Shown here: positions 1-4,788 of the stretch, piece after piece
Numbering within the stretch: the stretch's first letter is position 1
Layout: every line of letters begins with the position of its first letter
Assembly (NCBI GenBank): GCA_023453335.1
Contig: JAEXTU010000026.1
Coordinates: forward strand, 1 to 10,784
DNA length: 10,784 bases
From: Pseudomonadota bacterium
GTDB lineage: Bacteria > Desulfobacterota > Desulfovibrionia > Desulfovibrionales > Desulfovibrionaceae
Direction of reading: 5' to 3'
The notes under the pieces: generated by a model
Databases searched by the model: none
Told to the model about the DNA's origin: nothing
Seen by the model: the letters and a program-made list of their open reading frames with translations, nothing else
Made by a program: the position numbers and the translations under genes

Positions 1-179
1 GGCTGGACAGCCACGATCTGCCGGCCCTGGTGGCCGAGCGCCTCGCCCGGGCCGAGGGCCTGTTCCGGGAGACCCTGCGCCCCCTGTACCTGCACACCGC
101 GGAAGGCTACGCCTCGGGCGACATGCCGCAGCGCTACCTGGCCGCGGCCCGGGGCGCGGGCCGGCCGGCCGGCTCCTGA
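1..179 (+). CDS. 3' end of an unrecognised protein (partial)
   Basis: An open frame enters from the left edge and ends at TGA 177-179, giving the last 58 residues of a protein. Almost every codon ends in G or C, as in the real genes of the window, so I believe it is coding. The visible tail is mostly helical and charged, with a stretch containing LYLHTAEGYASGD and an Ala/Gly/Arg/Pro-rich end. I do not recognise the family: no catalytic motif, membrane segment or metal site is visible in this fragment. It lies upstream of two genes with flagellar-type promoters, but nothing in the fragment itself ties it to motility. The N-terminal part lies outside the window. Confidence 0.6.
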   Translation, partial: LDSHDLPALVAERLARAEGLFRETLRPLYLHTAEGYASGDMPQRYLAAARGAGRPAGS

Positions 180-225
180 CTCGTTCCTAAATATTTCTTT
201 CCTCCCAGCCTGTTCCGTTCAACCG

Positions 226-253
226 TAAAGATTTCTTTGCGCCTGTCCGATAG
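226..253 (+). promoter_or_regulatory. Candidate sigma-28 (FliA) promoter
   Basis: TAAAGATT at 226-233 is followed after 12 bases by TCCGATAG at 246-253. The known FliA consensus is TAAAGTTT, 11 bases, GCCGATAA, so there is one mismatch in the -35 element, two in the -10 element and one extra spacer base. It lies 63 bases upstream of a small gene on the same strand and close to flgM, the anti-FliA factor, which makes a FliA site plausible. The assignment is inferred from the match alone. Confidence 0.6.
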
Positions 254-316
254 AGCAGGCAAAGCCGACGGGGACCGCGGCATGGGGCCGCTCCCCCCCG
301 CCTTGGAGGAATCGTC

Positions 317-544
317 ATGAGCGTGACCGGAGTGACCCACGGGACCGACCCGGCAGTGGCGCTCCACCGGCTCGGTGAGAGCGACCGCTCCCTGGTGGCG
401 ATGATGAAGGACGTGCGCAAGGCGCGGCTGCACCGCGAGGTGTACGCCAAGCCCGAACTGGCCGGAAAGCTGGTGGCCCTGGAGGCCTCTCCGGTCTACA
501 ACTCCAAGGCGGAGCTCATCCAGTCCACGGGACTCAACCTGTAG
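317..544 (+). CDS. Small protein of unknown function, probably flagellar-regulon
   Basis: A 75-residue protein starting at ATG 317 behind a good ribosome site (GGAGGA, about 6 bases upstream). Third positions are strongly G/C, which supports coding. It is soluble, with no signal peptide or membrane segment. The middle (about residues 13-55) is rich in Arg, Lys, Glu and Leu and probably helical; the end reads VYNSKAELIQSTGLNL. The tail faintly resembles the C-terminal helix of rod/hook proteins (YxxNAKVIQT), but the rest of that family is missing, so this may be chance. I do not recognise the family. The sigma-28-like promoter upstream and flgM downstream suggest expression late in flagellar assembly and a role in motility or its control. 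It appears to be transcribed alone, 301 bases ahead of flgM. Confidence 0.65.
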   Translation: MSVTGVTHGTDPAVALHRLGESDRSLVAMMKDVRKARLHREVYAKPELAGKLVALEASPVYNSKAELIQSTGLNL

Positions 545-696
545 GCGGGATCCGACCGGGGCCGGCGTCGGCCCACCGACAAGGCGCCGTACACGGGGCG
601 CGGGCCGCGACGGCTGGCCAGTGGGGCCTCGACCTCCCCTGACTGGACACAACGCGCGGTCTGCGCCCTGTGTGCGTGGCAACCCCGGAGAACGCC

Positions 697-712
697 TGGC
701 ACCAATACTGCA
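697..712 (+). promoter_or_regulatory. Candidate sigma-54 (RpoN) promoter of flgM
   Basis: TGGCACCAATACTGCA has the GG (698-699) and GC (710-711) pairs exactly 10 bases apart, as required for the -24/-12 elements, and TGGCAC matches the -24 consensus fully. It faces flgM, leaving a leader of roughly 120 bases. Flagellar genes of many Desulfobacterota and other polar flagellates use RpoN. No enhancer-protein site could be identified by eye. Confidence 0.65.
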
Positions 713-735
713 AAGGAAAACGCGGAGCTGCACGC

Positions 736-755
736 GGCAGGGGTCACGCCCTGCC
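736..755 (+). other. Hairpin in the flgM leader
   Basis: GGCAGGG (736-742) pairs perfectly with CCCTGCC (749-755) around a 6-base loop, a 7-bp GC-rich stem. It begins about a dozen bases after the start expected from the sigma-54-like promoter. No T run follows, so it is not a standard terminator; it may stabilise the 5' end of the mRNA or be incidental in GC-rich DNA. Confidence 0.35.
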
Positions 756-845
756 CGCTGCCACGGCTGCGGCCGTTGACAGCAGGCGGGCGGGCAACTA
801 AGCAAAGGACAGTCAACCGCGTGGGCACGGCCCGGGAGGGCGACC

Positions 846-1157
846 ATGACCATTCGAGGCATCGGACCGAACGAGAATCCCTACGAGAATCTGCGCATCC
901 GCGAGGATGCCGACGTCAACCGGACCGACAACCGCACCGGCGCCGACGGGAAAACGACGCCCTCGGGCGACGGCGTGTCCGTGAGCAGCGATGCCAAGCT
1001 CCTGGCCGCCGGGTTCGAGGAGGCACGCAAGGCCCCGGACGTGCGCGAGGACAAGGTGGCCCGGCTCAAGGAGTTGGTGGCCAGCGGCAAATACACCACC
1101 GACAGCCGCGACATAGCCCAGCGCATGCTGCGCGAGGACGCCGAGGACCTGGGCTGA
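846..1157 (+). CDS. flgM: Anti-sigma-28 factor FlgM
   Basis: FlgM binds and inactivates the flagellar sigma factor FliA (sigma-28) until the hook-basal body is complete; it is then exported through the flagellum, releasing FliA. The 103-residue product has the family layout: a polar, disordered, Asn/Asp/Thr/Gly-rich N-terminal half (about 1-45) and a C-terminal sigma-binding region. That region contains VSVSSDAKLL, then PDVREDKVARLKELVASGKY and TDSRDIAQRML, which matches the conserved FlgM core. Length is usual for the family. The start is fixed by GGGAGGG six bases upstream. A sigma-54-like promoter lies at 697-712 and the gene ends in its own terminator. FlgN, often its partner gene, is not present here, so flgM seems monocistronic, which is slightly unusual. 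Confidence 0.93.
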   Translation: MTIRGIGPNENPYENLRIREDADVNRTDNRTGADGKTTPSGDGVSVSSDAKLLAAGFEEARKAPDVREDKVARLKELVASGKYTTDSRDIAQRMLREDAEDLG

Positions 1158-1177
1158 CACCTGCCCTTTCCTGCCCG

Positions 1178-1204
1178 AAAAACCCGCCGCAAGGCGGGTT
1201 TTTT
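1178..1204. terminator. Bidirectional terminator between flgM and the histidine kinase
   Basis: AAAAA, CCCGCC (1183-1188), a GCAA tetraloop (GNRA type), GGCGGG (1193-1198) and TTTTTT form a perfect stem with a T tract on the plus strand and a five-T tract on the minus strand. It can end both the flgM transcript and the convergent kinase transcript. The kinase stop codon (TAA on the minus strand, 1203-1205) lies inside the T tract. Confidence 0.92.
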
Positions 1205-2129
1205 AGTGGCTGGCCGGCCCGGGCTTCCGCGGGGGAGACTCTGCCGAAAACTCCACCCGCACTGCCGCACCCTGCTCCGAGGTGATGCTCAACTCACCCT
1301 TCAACTGGGCGGCCAGGGAGCGGATGAGGCCCATGCCCACCCCCTCGGCCCGGGAGTCCAGGCCCCGGCCGTTATCCTGCACAGCCAGAAGGACCCGTTC
1401 CCCCTCGCGGGCCTTGAGGCGCACCGCCACCCGGCCCCGCTCGCCCTCGGCAAAGGCGTGGGCGAAGACGTTGGTCAGGGCCTCGCCCAGGAGCATCCCG
1501 CAGGGCACGGCCCGCTCCAGGCGCAGCACCACCTCGTCCAGGTCGAAGGCCGCCTCCACCCGTTGGACGCGGTGCCGCGCGGCCAGGTAGGCGTACAACT
1601 CGCGCACGAAGCGGGCCATGTCCACCTGGTCCAGCCGCTCGCTCCCGTAGAGCTGGGAGTGGATGAGGGCCATGCCGTAGACCCGGGCAATGGCCGCATC
1701 CAGGGCCGGGGCCGCGGTGCTGTCCACCACCCGGTCCCGGGCCAGGTTGAGCAGGCCCACCATGACCTGGAGGTTGTTCATGACCCGGTGGTGGACCTCC
1801 CGGAGCAGGGTCTCCCGCTCGTCCAGGGCAGCCTTGAGCTGGTCGCCCCGCTCCAGGAGCTGGGCGTTGCTGCGGGCCAAGGCGGCGAGGTGGGAGCGCA
1901 CGAACCACCAGACCAGGGCCGCGGTGACCGCCACGAAGAACCAGCCCTTGAAGGTCTGGAGGGAGGTCAGGGTTTCGGGGTCGTGCACCAGGAAGGCCAG
2001 GGCGCGATCCGAGAACACGATCCACAGCCCCCCGAACAGCGCGTACAGGAACGCCGAGCGCAGGGCGCGGCGGTCCGCGTCGTGATCGCGCCGGCCCGGC
2101 GCGGCCTGGGGTGCGGCATCAGAGGGCAT
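1203..2129 (-). CDS. Membrane-bound HisKA_2-family sensor histidine kinase (orphan)
   Basis: A 308-residue sensor kinase that should autophosphorylate on histidine and pass the phosphate to a response regulator. Residues 26-48 and about 62-78 are membrane segments joined by a short loop, a module (YALFGGLWIVFSDR...FKGWFFV) that I recall from other Desulfovibrio sensor kinases. A short coiled-coil-like linker (80-108) leads to the HisKA_2 box EVHHRVMNNLQ (111-121, phospho-acceptor H113 or H114). The ATPase domain shows the N box EALTN (216-220), G1 DNGRG (252-256) and G2 GVGMGL (263-268). There is no PAS or receiver domain, and no response regulator nearby. A longer TTG start at 2171 is possible. 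I prefer ATG 2129, although its GGGG ribosome site is poorly spaced and may be masked by a CCCC/GGGG hairpin just upstream. It lies 61 bases after the flavin reductase on the same strand and may be co-transcribed. Confidence 0.88.
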   Translation of the reverse strand: MPSDAAPQAAPGRRDHDADRRALRSAFLYALFGGLWIVFSDRALAFLVHDPETLTSLQTFKGWFFVAVTAALVWWFVRSHLAALARSNAQLLERGDQLKAALDERETLLREVHHRVMNNLQVMVGLLNLARDRVVDSTAAPALDAAIARVYGMALIHSQLYGSERLDQVDMARFVRELYAYLAARHRVQRVEAAFDLDEVVLRLERAVPCGMLLGEALTNVFAHAFAEGERGRVAVRLKAREGERVLLAVQDNGRGLDSRAEGVGMGLIRSLAAQLKGELSITSEQGAAVRVEFSAESPPRKPGPASH

Positions 2130-2190
2130 TCCCCATACTACCCCAGACTGCGGGGAAAAATCCAGGGCCAAATGCCGGCAAACCGGTGGA

Positions 2191-2757
2191 CTACTCCCGC
2201 TTCAGCGCCTTGCCCACGTTCCAGCAGGGACCCAGCTTCTCGCCCAGGGACCAGTACTGGACGCTCGAAAAGTCGAAGAGCAGGGGCCTGACCCGGGCCA
2301 GGTCGATCTTGCCCCCGGCCAGCACCTCCTCCTCGGCGTACGTGTTCACGATCTCGCCCACGAACACCTCGTGGCTGGGGAAATCCACCACCCGGTCCAG
2401 GCGCAGCTCCATGCACACCGGGCAGCCCGCGATCAGGGGCGCGTGCTCCAGCTCCCCAGCGAACAGCTCAAACACCCCGGACTTGTCGGTGTTCCGGCCC
2501 GAAACCAGGCCCACGTAGTCGGTCTCCGCCATGAGGTCCTGGCCCGGGATGTTGATGCTGAACTCGCGGTGCTCGCGGATGCCCCGACCCGACCAGTGGC
2601 CCTTGTTGATGCCCACCGACAGGTACTGGGGTTGGCCGTGGTTCATGATGCCCACATGGGCGACGGTCAGGAAATTGGGGCGGCCGTCCACCACCGCGCC
2701 CACGATGGTGGTCAGGGATGGGTACAGGGCGTTGGCCGGCCCGAGCTTGGTCTTCAT
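2191..2757 (-). CDS. Flavin reductase-like FMN-binding protein (flavoredoxin-type)
   Basis: A 188-residue member of the flavin reductase-like domain family, which binds FMN and transfers electrons between NAD(P)H or ferredoxin-type donors and other acceptors. In Desulfovibrio, flavoredoxin is the best-known member. The N-terminal barrel is recognisable: LYPSLTTIVGAVVDGRPNFL (11-30), then VAHVGI and a later FSINIP (66-71) strand that normally contact FMN. GEIV (134-137) and a C-terminal W...G...GPCWNVGK segment also fit. Length is usual. The ATG follows AGGAGGG by 5 bases. It is divergent from an HxlR regulator across a 114-base gap with two inverted repeats, so it is the likely regulated target. 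Its physiological electron donor and acceptor cannot be read from sequence; an electrophile or quinone response is one possibility suggested by the regulator. Confidence 0.85.
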   Translation of the reverse strand: MKTKLGPANALYPSLTTIVGAVVDGRPNFLTVAHVGIMNHGQPQYLSVGINKGHWSGRGIREHREFSINIPGQDLMAETDYVGLVSGRNTDKSGVFELFAGELEHAPLIAGCPVCMELRLDRVVDFPSHEVFVGEIVNTYAEEEVLAGGKIDLARVRPLLFDFSSVQYWSLGEKLGPCWNVGKALKRE

Positions 2758-2779
2758 GGAGCCCTCCTGGGATTCGGTT

Positions 2780-2823
2780 TACTTGCCTGCCTGTCTGGTA
2801 TATTTCTTTCGCCAAGGCAAGTA
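2780..2823. promoter_or_regulatory. Long inverted repeat, possible operator for the HxlR regulator
   Basis: TACTTGCC (2780-2787) and GGCAAGTA (2816-2823) are perfect 8-bp inverted half-sites separated by 28 bases, about three helical turns between equivalent positions. They lie between the divergent starts of the flavin reductase and hxlR, where a dimeric winged-helix repressor would control both genes. The AT-rich spacer contains a possible -10 (TATACC on the minus strand). Function is inferred from position and symmetry. Confidence 0.5.
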
Positions 2824-2842
2824 CGCACTTTATTGTTGTATA

Positions 2843-2858
2843 GTATCCCAAAAGATAC
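2843..2858. promoter_or_regulatory. Short inverted repeat upstream of hxlR
   Basis: GTATC (2843-2847), six bases (CCAAAA), GATAC (2854-2858) sits 3 bases before the AGGAGG ribosome site of hxlR and overlaps TATAGT (2839-2844), a possible -10 element. A regulator bound here would block hxlR transcription, consistent with autoregulation. The size and symmetry suit HxlR-family operators, but the sequence alone does not prove it. Confidence 0.4.
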
Positions 2859-2871
2859 CAAGGAGGCGGCC

Positions 2872-3246
2872 ATGTCCGACGCCTGCGGGCTCAAGCGATG
2901 CGGGGACCGCGAATACTACTGCCCGGTGGAGCTGTCCTTGCAGGTCATCGGCGGCAAGTGGAAGCCGCTCATCCTCTACCGGCTGGTGCAGGCCGAGCGC
3001 CTGCGCTTCTCCGAGCTCAAGCGCCGCATCCCCAGCATCACCCAGAAGATGCTCACCCAGCAGCTGCGCGAGCTGGAGGCGGACCGGGTGGTGGAGCGCA
3101 CCGTGTACCCCCAGGTGCCGCCCCGGGTGGAGTACAACCTCACGGAGCTGGGCCGCTCGGTGATGCCGGTGATGGACGCCCTGTGCGCCTGGGGCCGCGA
3201 GTTCGCCCGCGACGCCGAGGAGGCCGCGGGCCGCGACGCGGCGTAG
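2872..3246 (+). CDS. HxlR-family transcriptional regulator, probable thiol redox sensor
   Basis: A 124-residue winged-helix regulator. The whole HxlR signature is present: CPVELSLQVIGGKWKPLILY (17-36), RFSELKRRIPSITQKMLTQQ (45-64, recognition helix region), LRELEADRVVERTVY and PPRVEYNLTELG (83-94, wing). HxlR proteins bind DNA as dimers; several (YodB, HypR, QorR) sense quinones, aldehydes or disulfide stress through an N-terminal cysteine. Here C17 of YCPVE is at that position, and C5 and C10 lie just before it, which could allow extra thiol chemistry. ATG 2872 follows AGGAGG by 5 bases. It diverges from a flavin reductase, a typical arrangement for regulator and target, with two inverted repeats in the shared region. 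Regulon and inducer are inferred. Confidence 0.93.
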   Translation: MSDACGLKRCGDREYYCPVELSLQVIGGKWKPLILYRLVQAERLRFSELKRRIPSITQKMLTQQLRELEADRVVERTVYPQVPPRVEYNLTELGRSVMPVMDALCAWGREFARDAEEAAGRDAA

Positions 3247-3262
3247 GCCGCCCGGGCGGCCT
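3245..3262. repeat. Perfect 18-bp GC palindrome between convergent genes
   Basis: AGGCCGCCCGGGCGGCCT is its own reverse complement. It overlaps the stop codon of hxlR and ends 4 bases before the diguanylate cyclase stop. As RNA it would form a 7-bp all but fully GC stem with a CCGG loop on either strand. There is no T tract, so it may be a Rho-independent-like barrier, a 3' end stabiliser, or a protein site. Confidence 0.5.
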
Positions 3263-3265
3263 GAA

Positions 3266-4576
3266 TCAACGCGGGCAGGCTTCGGGGCCGCCCTCCCAGA
3301 CTTCCACTCGGTTGCGGCCATTGGCCTTGGCCCGGTAGAGGCACTGGTCGGCCCGCGACAGGAGCCGGTCCTCGTCGGGCGGCTCAGCCTCCTGGCCAGG
3401 CTCGAACGCTGCGCAGCCCAGGCTCAGAGTAACCGGGATGGCCTCGCCGGAGGGGCTCATGAAGAAGTGCCCCTCCACCTGCTTTCGAATTTTTTCGGCC
3501 GCGGCCCGAGCCCCTTCCAGAGTGGTGCCCGGGAGCACGACCAGGAACTCTTCCCCGCCGTAGCGGCCAGTCACGTCGCTCTGCCGGGAAGAAGATTTGA
3601 GGATGCCGGCCACCTCGCGCAGCACTGCGTCGCCGCTCTGGTGACCGTGGCAATCGTTGATCTTCTTGAAGAAGTCGATATCGGCCATGATACAGGCCAA
3701 GGGCGAGCCGTAGCGCACCGCCCGGGGGTGCTCCTCGCGCAGCCGGGTGAACAGGTGGCGTCGGTTGTACAGGCCGGTGAGTTCGTCGGTCACGGCCATG
3801 TCCTCGATGCGGCGCATGGCCGCCTTGAGCTTGCGCATGAGCCGCAGCACGAAGAGGTAGATGAGGCCCAGCAGCAGGGCGGCCAAGACCAGCCCCAATA
3901 CCACGATGGCGATGTTGCTCCGGGTCAGGGCATATTCGGCCTGAGTGATGTCGAAACGAACCGAGATGCCGCCGCGCACCTGCCCCTCGCTGTATCCCTG
4001 CTCAGCGTGGCAGGCCAGACAACTCTTCTCCACGAAGAGCGGCGCCATGTAGCGGAAGAAGACATTGTCCCCCTCGGACTCCCTGCCCATCGCCTCCTTT
4101 TCTCCCGCCTCAAAGCTGCGCAGGGCACCGGACTCGAACCCGTCCGCAACGTTGTGCGGGTTGAGGGGCTTCAGACTGGTGATGTGGAAGGTGAACATCC
4201 CGGCCTTGGCCGCCAACTCCGAGACCTCGCGAGTCATGAGCGCGGGATTTTTCCTGGTGTAGACCTTGCCGCTCATCTCGGTGATGTCCGGATTCTTCAG
4301 GTAGGGATTGGAAATCACTCCCGGAGTCTTCTCCACGTACACCCCGCCGTACTGGGCGATCCAGCGCCGCATAAGCACGATGTTCTCGAAGTGGGACCGG
4401 GCCCGGGCCTCGATCTCCTGCTCGATGAGGGCCTTGTTGCGGATGACGATGCCGATGAACACCGCCAGGATGGCCATCAGCACCAGGAGGCAGACATTGA
4501 GCAGAAAGCGTCCCCAGAGATCGAACCGGGTCGATTCTCCAGGGCGGGTGGCAGGTCCGGCCTGCTCGGCTGGCAT
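3266..4576 (-). CDS. Membrane diguanylate cyclase with periplasmic c-type haem sensor domain
   Basis: A 436-residue protein predicted to make c-di-GMP from two GTP. A short cytoplasmic tail is followed by TM1 (about 23-45), a periplasmic domain (46-218), TM2 (221-244) and a GGDEF domain (about 262-428). The periplasmic domain looks like the Tll0287/DUF3365 fold and has one haem c motif, CLACH (C186, C189, H190), so it probably binds haem covalently and senses redox state, oxygen, NO or a small ligand. The GGDEF domain is intact: DELTGLYNRR (264-273), DIDFFKKIND (299-308), active site GGEEF (340-344) and inhibitory I-site RQSD (331-334), five residues upstream as expected. It should therefore be active and product-inhibited. 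No effector or phosphodiesterase is adjacent. ATG 4576 follows AGGGGA by 5 bases. Confidence 0.92.
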   Translation of the reverse strand: MPAEQAGPATRPGESTRFDLWGRFLLNVCLLVLMAILAVFIGIVIRNKALIEQEIEARARSHFENIVLMRRWIAQYGGVYVEKTPGVISNPYLKNPDITEMSGKVYTRKNPALMTREVSELAAKAGMFTFHITSLKPLNPHNVADGFESGALRSFEAGEKEAMGRESEGDNVFFRYMAPLFVEKSCLACHAEQGYSEGQVRGGISVRFDITQAEYALTRSNIAIVVLGLVLAALLLGLIYLFVLRLMRKLKAAMRRIEDMAVTDELTGLYNRRHLFTRLREEHPRAVRYGSPLACIMADIDFFKKINDCHGHQSGDAVLREVAGILKSSSRQSDVTGRYGGEEFLVVLPGTTLEGARAAAEKIRKQVEGHFFMSPSGEAIPVTLSLGCAAFEPGQEAEPPDEDRLLSRADQCLYRAKANGRNRVEVWEGGPEACPR

Positions 4577-4612
4577 ATTTGTCCCCTGAATAATGGGTTA
4601 TTTTTCTGCATT

Positions 4613-4654
4613 AATATATCTCCGAATCCCCCTCCTGTCGTCAAGCCTGTTGAC
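4613..4654 (-). promoter_or_regulatory. Candidate promoter and inverted repeat upstream of the diguanylate cyclase
   Basis: On the minus strand TTGACG (4644-4639) is followed after 18 bases by GATATA (4620-4615), or after 20 by the better TATATT (4618-4613). The -35 lies inside an inverted repeat on the plus strand, GTCAA (4640-4644), 5 bases, TTGAC (4650-4654). Such an overlap would let a dimeric regulator block the promoter. The elements match only partly, so this is tentative. Confidence 0.4.
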
Positions 4655-4684
4655 TTGGCTGGCGCGGCCCTTCGACACCTTCCC

Positions 4685-4714
4685 TTGACAATGTTTACGG
4701 CCTCTTCTTATAGG
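4685..4714 (+). promoter_or_regulatory. Sigma-70 promoter of the EF-G-like gene
   Basis: A perfect TTGACA (4685-4690), an 18-base spacer and TATAGG (4709-4714) face the EF-G-like gene, whose ATG is 75 bases downstream. The gap is AT-rich compared with the rest of the window. It points to constitutive, fairly strong transcription, starting near 4720. Confidence 0.75.
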
Positions 4715-4720
4715 TCTACA

Positions 4721-4754
4721 CCCCGCAAAACCGGGGACCGCAGCCACGCGGTCC
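4721..4754 (+). other. Two overlapping hairpins in the EF-G-like gene leader
   Basis: Right at the expected transcript start, CCCCG (4721-4725) pairs with CGGGG (4732-4736) around CAAAAC. GGACCGC (4735-4741) pairs perfectly with GCGGTCC (4748-4754) around a 6-base loop. The two share bases 4735-4736, so they compete slightly or stack. The ribosome site (AGGGGAG, 4776-4782) is left free. They may protect the 5' end or act as a switch; no known riboswitch or protein-binding RNA was recognised. Confidence 0.4.
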
Positions 4755-4788
4755 GCACCGAGCGAGGAATACACCAGGGGAGTAGGCC

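Larger units (their letters stand above)
545..845 (+). other. Intergenic region before flgM
   Basis: This 301-base gap has no convincing gene. It holds a GC hairpin (559-563 pairing with 570-574) just after the small gene, without a T tract; it could be a weak transcript end. It also holds the sigma-54-like promoter at 697-712 and a leader hairpin at 736-755. TTGACA at 776-781, with TAAGCA 17 bases on, is a possible second promoter, but its -10 is poor. The region ends with the flgM ribosome site (GGGAGGG, 834-840). Confidence 0.5.

Noticed and set aside
776..804. TTGACA-N17-TAAGCA as a second flgM promoter
   Set aside because: The -35 is perfect but the -10 matches only two of six bases, so I kept it as a remark and not as a feature.
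776..1285. 169-codon plus-strand frame overlapping flgM
   Set aside because: It overlaps flgM in another frame, runs through the terminator into the kinase gene and is low-complexity Arg/Gly/Pro-rich.
2130..2171. Longer kinase start at TTG 2171
   Set aside because: It would add 14 residues with no family match and has no ribosome site; the ATG at 2129 is simpler, although its own ribosome site is poor, so the choice is not certain.
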